A DNA stretch of 64,000 nucleotides from Lachnospiraceae bacterium JC7 (GTDB lineage: Bacteria > Bacillota > Clostridia > Lachnospirales > Lachnospiraceae), in contig ALYD01000008.1 in the NCBI GenBank assembly GCA_000513555.1, positions 1-64,000 on the forward strand, written 5' to 3'. The position numbers and the translations under genes are program-made. Numbering within the stretch: the stretch's first letter is position 1; each line of letters begins with the position of its first letter. Under the pieces are notes generated by a model that saw only the letters and a list, made by a program, of their open reading frames with translations, was not told where the DNA came from and made no database searches. Shown here piece after piece: positions 41,285 to 50,215 of the stretch.

Positions 41285-42292
41285 ATGAAAAAAACAACAA
41301 TCAGAGACATAGCCCGTATCGCCGGCGTTTCAGCTGCCACAGTTTCCCGTGCCCTAAACGGTACCGGAACCGTAACAGAGGACACGAAACAGAGAATTGC
41401 AGATGCGATTCGAGTTACAGGCTATCAGTTATCAGGGCCTGCGCCCAGCGAATTCACTACAAAAGAAGGCTTCATTTATTTAGTTATGAGGAACGCCTCT
41501 ACCAATGTTTACTCACGTCTGCTGAATCATCAGCTGATGCTTGCAGCAGATAAAAGAGGAATGACATTGGTCACAGCAAACCTTGAAAAACAAGGCGGTT
41601 TTTTCGAAGAAGATATTTCTTTTTATCTTCGTCAGGCTCACCAGATCCACGCCAGAGGCTTTATCATATCGGGATTCACAGATAAATCCATAAGTCCCGA
41701 TTCGATCAAAGCTCTTGAAAGCTGTGACATTCCGGTAGTAAGCATCAGCAGGACCATGTTCCGTGCAAGTCACTCCTTTAACCATATACTTACGGGAAGT
41801 GAGCGCGGCGGTTATCTGGCCACCATGCATCTGATAGATAACGGACGGAGACATCTGTTAATGGTCTCTCTGCCGAATCATCACGGAAAGATCCATGGTT
41901 TCGAGGATGCCATACGTTCCAGTGAAGTAGAAGGAATTCACAGTCAGATAAGATTTGCTTCTGACGAAAGTGCTGAAAGCTGCACAGAAGCTCTGAAGGC
42001 TGCATTAAAAGAAGATCCTGCCATCGACGGGATACTCTGCTGCTCCGATGAGGTAGCCGCTTATATTCTTCAGGCATTGAACGCTATGGAGAAAAAGGTT
42101 CCGGATCAGATAGAACTGATCGGATACAACAACAATCTTGCCCCACTGCTTAATCCACCCATAAGCAGTGTAAGGGTTCCTCTTCCGGAACTCGCGGAGC
42201 AAACTATCGATCTTCTGATGGATGAAGAACAGAAGGCCCCCGGCGCGCCTTCCAAATCCGTACTGCTGGAGCCACAGCTTATTATCAGATGA
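41285..42292 (+). CDS. LacI-family transcriptional regulator
   Basis: A 335-residue repressor. The N-terminal HTH is textbook (TIRDIARIAGVSAATVSRAL), with the hinge around YQLSGPAPSEF. The periplasmic-binding-like effector domain follows, with FIISGFTDKSI, ERGGYLATMHLIDNGRRHLL and IELIGYNNN typical of the family. ATG 41285 has only a weak ribosome site, which may keep expression low. The three operator-like repeats near it suggest control of itself, sulfatase 3 and sulfatase 2. It may also act on the TctC operon just downstream, though no matching site is visible there. Confidence 0.93.
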   Translation: MKKTTIRDIARIAGVSAATVSRALNGTGTVTEDTKQRIADAIRVTGYQLSGPAPSEFTTKEGFIYLVMRNASTNVYSRLLNHQLMLAADKRGMTLVTANLEKQGGFFEEDISFYLRQAHQIHARGFIISGFTDKSISPDSIKALESCDIPVVSISRTMFRASHSFNHILTGSERGGYLATMHLIDNGRRHLLMVSLPNHHGKIHGFEDAIRSSEVEGIHSQIRFASDESAESCTEALKAALKEDPAIDGILCCSDEVAAYILQALNAMEKKVPDQIELIGYNNNLAPLLNPPISSVRVPLPELAEQTIDLLMDEEQKAPGAPSKSVLLEPQLIIR

Positions 42293-42406
42293 TCTCATGT
42301 CACATGATGGGTGGAGTTTTATGACCGGTCATTGATCATTCAATATTCAAAATAGACCGGAAATACAAAAAAGATTTACAAAAATCATATTTCAAGGAGA
42401 GAAACA

Positions 42407-43513
42407 ATGAAAAAAATCAATTTACTCCGCTCGGTATGTGCGCCTGTTCTTTGCGCAGGCCTGAGTCTCAGCCTTCTCAGCGGATGCGGAAGCAGTCAGG
42501 CACCTGCCGCATCAAAAGCAGAGTCCGTTGCTGAAACAGCAGCTGCCGGAACCAGTGCAGCTAAAGAAGCTGGAACCACAGAAAATGATGATTTCGAAGC
42601 CAAGGTAGCCGATTGGAAGCCGGATCAGAATACGATCACTCTCAGAGTCTCCACCGCTGCAGGAAGCACAGGAGATCTCATCTACCGACTCATAGCCAAT
42701 CACATTCAGAAAACCACCGGCACCACTACTGTCGTGCAGAACATAACCGGTTCAAACGGTTTCCTCATGGCAACAGATCTTACAAGCTATGATCCTTCTG
42801 CCTGCGAACTCATGCTTGGTACAGAGGCTCTTTTCGTTGTAGCACCTCTTTTTAACGAAGGTATAAATGTCTCCATGGATGATTTTGAGATCCTTTACGG
42901 TTCTCCTTCAAATGCTCCGTCAGCTTTGGCTGTTCCTGCTTCTCTCGGCATTAAGACCTGGGATGAATTCGTTGAATATTCCAAGAATAACCGCATTATC
43001 GTTTCCTCCAATGTTCCGGGAGGTATGACACATATCCAGGCAACTGCCCTTATGGGAAGCGCAGGCATCGAATTCGGTTCCGTAACAGATAACGGCGGAA
43101 ACAAAAACATTCTTGCCTGCTTAAACGGAGATGCAAATTGCGTTGTAGTAAACACCACTGCGCTTCATGATTATGTTGAGTCGGGACAGATGGTTCCACT
43201 GGTACAGTTCAGCAGCGAAACCTTCAATGATGATGCATGGGGACTTGATCCTATTCCTAGCGTTTCTGAAATAGGTTATCCGAAGATCGCCGTTTCTCCA
43301 TGTACTGTTCTTTGCTGCCGTAAGGATGCCGATCCTGTAGGCGTAGAAGCCATGCGCCGAATCATCACAGATTATCTGAACAGTGATGAAGGTAAAAAGG
43401 AGCTTCTGGAAATCGATTCAACTCTCACTCCAATTTCCGCTGAAGAAGCAAAGGAACACCTTGAGAATGAGATCGAAACAATGAAATATATCAAGGATAC
43501 ATTCTATAAGTAA
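42407..43513 (+). CDS. tctC: TctC-like substrate-binding lipoprotein
   Basis: A 368-residue binding protein of the tripartite tricarboxylate transporter (Bug) type. Signal MKKINLLRSVCAPVLCAGLS continues to lipobox LLSGC, with an Ala/Glu linker after it. The core has TLRVSTAAGSTGDLIYRLIA, VVQNITGSNGFLMATDL and GGMTHIQATALM, which match the family's ligand loop regions. It binds a carboxylate outside the cell and passes it to TctAB. ATG 42407 follows AAGGAG. A hairpin after the gene separates it from the sulfatase and transporter genes downstream in the same operon. Confidence 0.88.
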   Translation: MKKINLLRSVCAPVLCAGLSLSLLSGCGSSQAPAASKAESVAETAAAGTSAAKEAGTTENDDFEAKVADWKPDQNTITLRVSTAAGSTGDLIYRLIANHIQKTTGTTTVVQNITGSNGFLMATDLTSYDPSACELMLGTEALFVVAPLFNEGINVSMDDFEILYGSPSNAPSALAVPASLGIKTWDEFVEYSKNNRIIVSSNVPGGMTHIQATALMGSAGIEFGSVTDNGGNKNILACLNGDANCVVVNTTALHDYVESGQMVPLVQFSSETFNDDAWGLDPIPSVSEIGYPKIAVSPCTVLCCRKDADPVGVEAMRRIITDYLNSDEGKKELLEIDSTLTPISAEEAKEHLENEIETMKYIKDTFYK

Positions 43514-43540
43514 TGAATCTTATCTTGAAATACTTCTTTT

Positions 43541-43571
43541 GCCCCTCTGCCTGTAGTTCGGGCACAGGGGC
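43541..43571 (+). terminator. Hairpin (attenuator-like) between tctC and sulfatase 4
   Basis: GCCCCTCTGCC / GGGCACAGGGGC around an 8-base loop, then ATTTTAATG. It could allow partial read-through, giving more binding protein than transporter. Confidence 0.65.
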
Positions 43572-43609
43572 ATTTTAATGCAGTAAATACACTTGAAAGG
43601 AGCACTGTG

Positions 43610-45001
43610 ATGTCAAACAGACGCCCTAACATCTTACTAATTATGGCAGATCAGTTCAGAACAGCCACCATGACCGGTCTTGGTGACGGCATTGAGACAC
43701 CGAACATTGATCGTTTACGCTCCATGAGCATTTTCTTTCCTGAAGCTGCCTGCACAGCACCTCTCTGTACTCCGAGCCGCGCTTCTCTGGCCACTGGAAA
43801 GCTTCCTCACAACTGCGGAGTTGTAAGTCACGATGCAAATCTCCCATTAGATCAGGCCACCTACTATCAGGCCCTAAGAAAAGCCGGTTACAGAGTTTCA
43901 GTAGTCGGAAAGACCGATCTTCATAAGGAGTCTCGTTTCATCGGAAAGAAGGGTAATCTTCCTGTGATCTATCAGATCGGTTTCACTGAACCTCATGAAA
44001 CAGAAGGAAAGATAAACTGTTCAAGGATACTTCGTACCACAGAAGATGGAGCGCCAAGTCCTCTGGGCCCATACCAGGACCATCTTCTCAGCAAAGATCC
44101 GTCTCTTCTCAAATCTCTTAATGACCGTTACATGAACTATATGAAGGGCGGTCCAAATAAAAAGGTATACTCAGTCTGGGAATCCGATCTTGATGAAGAG
44201 GATTTTCTCGATAATTTTATCGGCCGGGAAAGCTGCAGACTCCTTGAAGAAATGGACGACGAAGCTCCATGGCATCTTATGGCCAGCTTTGCAGGTCCTC
44301 ATAATCCCTGGGATCCTCCACGTTCCGAATATGAAAAAACAAAGAATATCGATTACCCTCTTCCGCCTGAGGATGATATGGAAGGAAAACCCAACTGGAT
44401 AAAGAAAAGAGCTGCAAATCAGACCAAAGGAATGACCAGAGAAGATCTCTTGAATGTAAAACGCCACTACGCAGCTTCCGTTGCTGTCATAGACCACTGG
44501 GTGGGTGAGATGCTGGATATTCTAGAAAGACGCGGACTTATGGATAATACCGTTATCGTCTTTACAGCAGACCACGGTGAACTCATGGGAGATCATAATC
44601 TCTTTGAAAAAACAGCCATGTACGAAGGTAGCGTCCGTATCCCCATGCTGTTCCATATGCCTGGAGACAATACAAGAAAAGAATGTATGGCTCTCGCTAC
44701 TCTCATGGATCTGGCACCCACATTTATGGATCTGGCCGGTGCCTCCTATGCTCCGGAGGATCTTGATGCCAAAAGCCTTCTTCCTGTTATCTCAGGAAGC
44801 GAAAAAGATATCCGTGAAGTACAGATCAGCGAGCTTACCAACACCATCATGCTCTATGATGGCCGTTATAAATGGATACGTTCTTTCAATGATCAGAATG
44901 AATTATATGATCTTCAGGAAGACCGTGATGAACTTCATAACTGTATCGAATCTAATCCGGAAGTCATAAAACGACTTCAACAATACACTTTCCGCGTGTG
45001 A
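43610..45001 (+). CDS. S1 sulfatase 4 (Cys-type, CTPSR), inside the tct operon
   Basis: A 463-residue sulfatase with Cys53 in APLCTPSRASL. NILLIMADQFRTA holds the first metal residues; IVFTADHGELMGDHNLFEK the second; SFAGPHNPWDPP is the His segment seen in choline-sulfatase/uronate-sulfatase-like families. No signal peptide. ATG 43610 is best placed behind AAAGGAG. It lies between tctC and tctB on the same strand; its downstream neighbour's ribosome site begins within 10 bases of its stop. This location implies that the imported carboxylate is a sulfated acid or is released from one. Confidence 0.92.
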   Translation: MSNRRPNILLIMADQFRTATMTGLGDGIETPNIDRLRSMSIFFPEAACTAPLCTPSRASLATGKLPHNCGVVSHDANLPLDQATYYQALRKAGYRVSVVGKTDLHKESRFIGKKGNLPVIYQIGFTEPHETEGKINCSRILRTTEDGAPSPLGPYQDHLLSKDPSLLKSLNDRYMNYMKGGPNKKVYSVWESDLDEEDFLDNFIGRESCRLLEEMDDEAPWHLMASFAGPHNPWDPPRSEYEKTKNIDYPLPPEDDMEGKPNWIKKRAANQTKGMTREDLLNVKRHYAASVAVIDHWVGEMLDILERRGLMDNTVIVFTADHGELMGDHNLFEKTAMYEGSVRIPMLFHMPGDNTRKECMALATLMDLAPTFMDLAGASYAPEDLDAKSLLPVISGSEKDIREVQISELTNTIMLYDGRYKWIRSFNDQNELYDLQEDRDELHNCIESNPEVIKRLQQYTFRV

Positions 45002-45021
45002 CGGGAAAGGAGAATAGGACT

Positions 45022-45483
45022 ATGGAAATCAAATATCATTCCAATTTAACCTGTGGCATAGCTGCAATACTTTTCTCTGTTGTGCTCTACTTTTTGATCC
45101 CGTCTCAGATCGCCATGAGTTCAACTGTCAGTTACGGAGTTTCATCCCGAACCATCCCATACGGAATCGCCGCAGTGATGGCCTTTTGCGGAACAGGTCT
45201 CATCATTCAGAGCCTTTTACTGAAGAAAGACAAGGTAAAAGTCATAAAGCTAAAGGAAGAGGTTCCTGCAGCACTGATGCTCCTCTCTTTTATCGCTTAT
45301 CTCTTTGTATTTGAAAAAGAATGGCCAGTCAGTACAGCTGTTATAGGATGTATCTCCCTGGCACTTTCAAAAACAAAGAAATGGTACTATTACCTCTTTG
45401 TGATCCTGCTCACTATGGCCCTTTACTTTGTCTTTGTATATGTATTGCACATCCGTATTCACTCTGTGATATTCGGATCATGA
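45022..45483 (+). CDS. tctB: TctB-like small membrane subunit
   Basis: A 153-residue protein with four hydrophobic segments: CGIAAILFSVVLYFL, YGIAAVMAFCGTGLIIQSLL, ALMLLSFIAYLFVF and YYYLFVILLTMALYFVFVYV. Size, layout and position before tctA identify the small subunit of the tripartite tricarboxylate transporter. ATG 45022 is preferred because AAAGGAG lies 9 bases upstream; the longer frame overlaps the sulfatase stop. Confidence 0.85.
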   Translation: MEIKYHSNLTCGIAAILFSVVLYFLIPSQIAMSSTVSYGVSSRTIPYGIAAVMAFCGTGLIIQSLLLKKDKVKVIKLKEEVPAALMLLSFIAYLFVFEKEWPVSTAVIGCISLALSKTKKWYYYLFVILLTMALYFVFVYVLHIRIHSVIFGS

Positions 45484-45496
45484 GGAGGTGATAAGC

Positions 45497-47020
45497 ATGA
45501 TAACAGAAATATTCCAGAATCTGTTCACTGTCGGTAATCTGATCTTCATAAATATCGGAATGTTTATCGGTATCATCTTTGGTGCCGTTCCGGGAATGAA
45601 TGGTAATCTTGCCATCACCATCTGTCTTCCCTTTACATTTCAGCTAGACAGTGTAGCAGCTCTTTTAATGCTTACTTCAATATACTTCGGTTCTATGTTC
45701 GGAGGTTCCATCACTGCGATCCTCATTAAAACTCCGGGTACCGGTGCCGCTACAGCCACTCTCCTTGACGGTGCACCTATGGCGGAAAAAGGTCAGCCCA
45801 GAAGAGCTCTTGACTCTGCACTTGTGGCATCCACCTTCGGAGGTGTTGTGAGTGCCATCGCACTCCTCGTCTTTGCACCTCAGCTCGGCGCCCTGGCCAT
45901 GAAGTTCGGATCTCCCGAATACTTTATACTTGCCCTGTTCGGACTCTCTGTTATCTCTTCTGTAAGCGGCGACAGCAAGCTAAAGGGTCTTATAGCAGCA
46001 TGCCTCGGTGTGCTCCTCGGAACCGTGGGTATAGACAGTGTAAGCGGAGTTCCCCGTTTCACCTTCAACAACATGACTCTTTTCAACGGTCTCAAAATGA
46101 TGGCCTGCATGCTCGGACTATTTGCCATCTTCCGTATGCTTGAGAGAATCAAGCGCGGAGCCGCAGGAAAGACCGGAAAGACTGCTCAGGAACTTAAAAG
46201 TGCAAGTGCCGATGACAGATATTCCTTTTCGGATTTCAAGAGAAGTATCGGTACCATGTCATTAGGCTCAGTCCTTGGAGCTCTTGTAGGCGCCATACCG
46301 GGAACTGGCGGAGCTGTTGCCAGCTATCTGACCTATAACATTGCCAAAAACCACGCAAAACCCGGTGAAGAATTCGGAAAGGGAGAAGTAAAAGGTATCG
46401 CGGCTCCTGAATCCGCAAACAACGGTGCGACTGCAGCATCTCTCATTCCCATGCTTACTCTGGGTATCCCGGGTTCAGCAGTTGCAGCAACTCTCATGGG
46501 CGCATTCCAGATGCATGGTCTTGCATCCGGTCCGAAGCTTTTTGAGGACCATACAGTAGCTGTTTATACTATTCTTTTGGGTTGTCTCATAGCACAGTTC
46601 TTCATGTTCCTGCAGGGTAAATATCTCATGAAGATATTTGTAAAGATAACAAATGTGCCTTTCAGACTCCTCACAAGCTCACTTATCGTTATCTGCTGTG
46701 CAGGAGCCTATGCCATAGCAAACCGTTCCTTTGATGTGAAGGTAATGATCATCATGGGAATAGCAGGATACTTCCTTAATAAGCTGGAGCTTCCGATGGT
46801 TCCCATGGTTCTCGGACTCATACTGGGACCTACGGCTGAATCCTATCTCCGTAATTCACTCAGTATCGATAACGGAAACTGGCTTATCTTCTTCAAGCGT
46901 CCGATCTGTGTAGTTTTCATGATCCTTCTTGCAGTGCTTCTTGTAGCACTTGCCCAGGGAGAGAAAAAGCAGAAGCAGAGAGAAGCAGAATCAAATAAAA
47001 AGGATGCTGCGGTTGCATGA
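45497..47020 (+). CDS. tctA: TctA-like large membrane subunit
   Basis: A 507-residue membrane protein of the tripartite tricarboxylate transporter. Family motifs are GAVPGMNGNLAITICLPFTF and FGSMFGGSITAILIKTPGTG near the N-terminus, and a second-half repeat GAIPGTGGAVASYLTYNIAK and ASLIPMLTLGIPGSAVAATL. It makes the transport channel, probably driven by a proton or sodium gradient. ATG 45497 is 8 bases after GGAGG. Last gene of the operon; a terminator follows. Confidence 0.93.
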   Translation: MITEIFQNLFTVGNLIFINIGMFIGIIFGAVPGMNGNLAITICLPFTFQLDSVAALLMLTSIYFGSMFGGSITAILIKTPGTGAATATLLDGAPMAEKGQPRRALDSALVASTFGGVVSAIALLVFAPQLGALAMKFGSPEYFILALFGLSVISSVSGDSKLKGLIAACLGVLLGTVGIDSVSGVPRFTFNNMTLFNGLKMMACMLGLFAIFRMLERIKRGAAGKTGKTAQELKSASADDRYSFSDFKRSIGTMSLGSVLGALVGAIPGTGGAVASYLTYNIAKNHAKPGEEFGKGEVKGIAAPESANNGATAASLIPMLTLGIPGSAVAATLMGAFQMHGLASGPKLFEDHTVAVYTILLGCLIAQFFMFLQGKYLMKIFVKITNVPFRLLTSSLIVICCAGAYAIANRSFDVKVMIIMGIAGYFLNKLELPMVPMVLGLILGPTAESYLRNSLSIDNGNWLIFFKRPICVVFMILLAVLLVALAQGEKKQKQREAESNKKDAAVA

Positions 47021-47096
47021 TGAGCTTTCTGAAATTCAGTGTTTCGGAAATGCCTTCTATTATCTTGCAGCACAGGATATGATATAAAACTATAAT

Positions 47097-47145
47097 AAAA
47101 AGACTGTCTGATTTGTTCACGGAACTAAATCAAACAGTCTTTTTT
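47097..47145 (+). terminator. Terminator of the tct-sulfatase operon
   Basis: AAAAGACTGTCTGATTT pairs with AAATCAAACAGTCTTTTTT, with a hairpin loop of 13 bases and a run of six T. Confidence 0.85.
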
Positions 47146-47228
47146 CATACATGAGTCATGCACGAATCCGGCTTACCCGGATCCGTATATGGCCCGGACA
47201 GTAGTTTAAATATTCACTTTCATACTTA

Positions 47229-48359
47229 TCATCTCATTCCGGAAACCATGAGCTCAGCTCTTACGATCTCCTGCATTCCCGGCATAGCATGATCAAGAAG
47301 TTTTTTAAAGGCTATACAATAATAGTTCTTAACTCCTGAAGGAGTCTCTACCCAGTCTCTCTTGCAGCCTCCGTTACAAACTTTACTCCAGCGGCAGGAA
47401 CGGCAGTCTTCAGGTTTTTCTCTTCCCCATTTAAGGAATTCAGCCTGTTTCTCTCCTTCTGCCATTTCCTTGAGACTCTGCTCTCCCAGTTTACCCATAC
47501 GCCATTCATCAAGAACGAAGAAATCACATGGATAAACGGATCCGTCACCTTCCACTACGAAGTATGAACCGCAGTTTCCACAGGTGGCACAGGTGCTTGC
47601 ATGATCTCCCAGTAAGATGTGAATATAGTCATCAAAAAGACGGATACTATGATATTTGCCCATCTTCCAGTCCTTATACCAGAGATCAAAAAGACGGCAA
47701 AGGAAATCACCATATGCCTCAGGTAAAAGAGAAAACTCCTGCTTTCCTCTTTCCTCTCCCAGAGGATCAAGGCAGGCTATGAACTGGAGATAATCAAAGC
47801 CCAGATTCTTCAGCTCTTTATAGGCAAGCTCCGGCTGCTTCGCAAGCTGTCCTGTGACAACACAGAGGACATTGGTATCCACACCATGCTTCTGCAGCAT
47901 TTCAGCCGTCTTAGCCGCCCTCTTCCATGTGCCGAGACCCTGAGTATCAACTCTGTGGCGATCATGATTCAGCTTATATCCGTCAAGAGATATTCCCACA
48001 AGGAAATTCTCCCGCTTCAGGAATTCCGCCCATGCTTCATCAAGAAGTAACCCGTTGGTCTGAATCGAAAACTGAAGACTAACATTTTCCGGACAGTTCT
48101 GTCTGGCAATGCTTACAAAATGCTCAAAGAAAGGAAGTCCTGCAACCGTAGGTTCGCCACCCTGAAAGGCATAGCTCACCATCCCCCCGGGAGATACAAG
48201 CTCATATGCCTCATGGATAAGGATGTCCGCAGTAGTTTCTGTCATGACTCCCATGCTTCTGTCTGTACGATTGTCTGCCTCATCTTCATAAAAACAGTAT
48301 TTGCATCTCAGATTACAAAGACTGGAAGCAGGTTTGATCAAAAAACTGACAACTCTCAC
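47229..48359 (-). CDS. Anaerobic sulfatase-maturating enzyme (radical SAM, anSME)
   Basis: A 376-residue radical-SAM enzyme. The SAM-cluster motif is CNLRCKYCFY (CxxxCxxC) within 30 residues of the start, and FQGGEPT is the family's GGEP. The C-terminal SPASM-type region has the extra cysteines: CATCGNCGSYF, VYPCDFF, CRSCRWSKVCNGGCKRDW and YYCIAF. It oxidises the active-site Cys of sulfatases to formylglycine without oxygen, so it should serve all seven Cys-type sulfatases here. GTG 48359 is chosen because AAAGGAG lies 5 bases before it and gives the normal family length; the upstream 65 codons are not family-like. Confidence 0.94.
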   Translation of the reverse strand: MRVVSFLIKPASSLCNLRCKYCFYEDEADNRTDRSMGVMTETTADILIHEAYELVSPGGMVSYAFQGGEPTVAGLPFFEHFVSIARQNCPENVSLQFSIQTNGLLLDEAWAEFLKRENFLVGISLDGYKLNHDRHRVDTQGLGTWKRAAKTAEMLQKHGVDTNVLCVVTGQLAKQPELAYKELKNLGFDYLQFIACLDPLGEERGKQEFSLLPEAYGDFLCRLFDLWYKDWKMGKYHSIRLFDDYIHILLGDHASTCATCGNCGSYFVVEGDGSVYPCDFFVLDEWRMGKLGEQSLKEMAEGEKQAEFLKWGREKPEDCRSCRWSKVCNGGCKRDWVETPSGVKNYYCIAFKKLLDHAMPGMQEIVRAELMVSGMR

Positions 48360-48539
48360 ATTTACTCCTTTACCCTTTACTGAAAAAATCAAAGCTTTCC
48401 ATTCCTTCCGGACCGCTGAATCAGCCTTGCCTGCTTGCCGGAACGGAAACATATACCTTAAGTATCCCCCTGAAAAACGCAGACACTGTAAACTTGCTGC
48501 CTTCAGAATCTGCCACAGCCCCTGCGGGAAGCGACAGAA

Positions 48540-48585
48540 AAGTCTATCTCCCATTTTTGTTCAAGAACAAATGGAGGATAGACTT
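48540..48585 (-). terminator. Terminator after sulfatase 5
   Basis: AAGTCTATC / GATAGACTT with further inner pairing (CCATTTTTGTTC / GAACAAATGG) gives a long stem, followed on the minus strand by TTTTCTG. It begins 8 bases after the sulfatase stop. Confidence 0.7.
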
Positions 48586-48592
48586 ATGATAT

Positions 48593-50149
48593 TTATGTCC
48601 TATTATTACAATTATTATCCCCTTTTTCAACACTCTCTGCTTCAAGAAAATCAAGTCCCGGCCATATGGGATTAGGAGTGTTTTTCTGAGGTTCTCCGGG
48701 TGTACTTCTTCCCAGTCTGATGTAAGCGGCTATCTCATTAAGAAGCTCCTTTTCGATTTCATCACAGGAACCGTAAAGGTTCATTCTCTCTGTTACATCC
48801 CCTGCCATATTGTATAGCTGATAAGGTTTTTCTCCCGGAAGAACCGAATCCTTCGCTCCGAAATTTCCGCTGTCTTTACAGAATTCAAGCTTCCAGTCAC
48901 CCTTTCTTATTGAATATCTGCCCATTGCGGAATGATGAACCAGTGCATCCCTCACCTTTCCGGTTTCTCCTGTGAGTACCGGAAGAAGCGATACCGAATC
49001 CTCTCCTGCATTATCCTCGTAACTGATTCCTGCAATCTCTGCGCATGTGGCAAAAAGATCCACGAGACCTGCCAGTGCTTCGCTCCGTTTTCCGGCAGGG
49101 ATATGCTTCGGCCATCGCGCCACAAAGGGCACACGATGACCTCCCTCCCAGATATCTCCTTTCAATCCGCGATAAACATAGCTCGGATTGTGACCTTTGG
49201 AAATAAGAGTCGGAAAATCCGCTACTGCACTGCAGCCATTATCCGAAGTGAAGATAACAAGGGTATCATCTTTTATTCCCTTTTCTTCGAGCAGCGCATC
49301 AAGTCTGCCCACAAATCCGTCAAGCTGAAGAACAAAATCAGCATAGGCATTGAGTCCTGATTTTCCCTTATATTCCGGGCTGGGCATCAATGGTCCGTGA
49401 ACAGCGAGAGTCGCATAATACAGGAAAAAGGGGGCTTCTCCTTCTGCATATTCTTTCACAAGAGACAGTACCTTTTCATCCATTTCCGGTACGATCTTTG
49501 ATGGATCAAAACCTTCTTCGGCAGGGCCGTACTCAAGCTCGAACTGCTGACTTGGATCATGACGGTGCAGATTCTTTACTCCCATCATCACTTTTGGAAC
49601 ATTTACTGCTCTGTCATTTTCAATGTGAATGTAGGGAGGCTGATCAAGACTTCCAGGAAGCCCGTAAAAATAATCGAAACCCACAGCATTTGGTCCATTC
49701 TTAACAGGCGCGGTAAAATCTATCCCATCCATAATTGTCTCAGAACTTGCATTCGGCTCAAAATAGGTTGCCGGAAGTGTATAACCATTTTCGGTCTTCC
49801 AGTCCATGCCGAGATGCCATTTTCCTACAGCTGCTGTCCGATATCCCTTTTTCTTAAGAAGACTCGGTATGGTCTCCCTCCCCTCTTCTATGAGATGAAA
49901 ACTCTGTCCGGGAAGAACCGAGCTTTTAAGACGGCTCCTCCAGTTATATCGTCCTGTCAGAACAGAATATCGGGATGGAGTACAAAGGGCACTTGAAGCG
50001 TGACAGTCAGTGAGAACCATTCCCTCTTCTGCTATTGCATCTATATTTTCAGTATGAATGCCACTCCTTTCATTCATGCATGAAACGTCGCCATATCCCA
50101 GATCATCAGCGAGTATCAGTATAATGTTCGGATGTTTCTTCATTGTCAT
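48593..50149 (-). CDS. S1 sulfatase 5 (Cys-type, arylsulfatase A-like)
   Basis: A 518-residue sulfatase of the classic arylsulfatase A group. ILILADDLGYGDVS supplies the paired metal Asp residues, Cys56 lies in SALCTPSRYSVLTGRY, the full-length signature. GKWHLG and FTSDNGC are the other active-site segments. Unlike the other six it has Asn after the SD metal motif (TSDNG rather than SDHG). No signal peptide. ATG 50149 follows AAAGGAG at 8 bases. It is downstream of a GPH symporter gene, with a terminator-like hairpin in between, so it may be expressed by read-through. Confidence 0.94.
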   Translation of the reverse strand: MTMKKHPNIILILADDLGYGDVSCMNERSGIHTENIDAIAEEGMVLTDCHASSALCTPSRYSVLTGRYNWRSRLKSSVLPGQSFHLIEEGRETIPSLLKKKGYRTAAVGKWHLGMDWKTENGYTLPATYFEPNASSETIMDGIDFTAPVKNGPNAVGFDYFYGLPGSLDQPPYIHIENDRAVNVPKVMMGVKNLHRHDPSQQFELEYGPAEEGFDPSKIVPEMDEKVLSLVKEYAEGEAPFFLYYATLAVHGPLMPSPEYKGKSGLNAYADFVLQLDGFVGRLDALLEEKGIKDDTLVIFTSDNGCSAVADFPTLISKGHNPSYVYRGLKGDIWEGGHRVPFVARWPKHIPAGKRSEALAGLVDLFATCAEIAGISYEDNAGEDSVSLLPVLTGETGKVRDALVHHSAMGRYSIRKGDWKLEFCKDSGNFGAKDSVLPGEKPYQLYNMAGDVTERMNLYGSCDEIEKELLNEIAAYIRLGRSTPGEPQKNTPNPIWPGLDFLEAESVEKGDNNCNNRT

Positions 50150-50163
50150 CGTCCTTCTCCTTT

Positions 50164-50198
50164 AAAAAATCGAGTAGGGAAAATCATCCTACTCGATT
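50164..50198 (-). terminator. Hairpin between symporter 2 and sulfatase 5
   Basis: AATCGAGTAGG / CCTACTCGATT with a 9-base loop, followed on the minus strand by TTTTTTAAAG. It has a terminator shape, yet only 66 bases separate the two genes, so it probably attenuates rather than ends the transcript. Confidence 0.75.
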
Positions 50199-50215
50199 CC
50201 GCGTTAGTTTTTATC

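Noticed and set aside
48360-48554. Upstream extension of the sulfatase maturase frame (65 codons)
   Set aside because: Not family-like, no ribosome site at its start, and it would place the ideal AAAGGAG/GTG start inside the protein.
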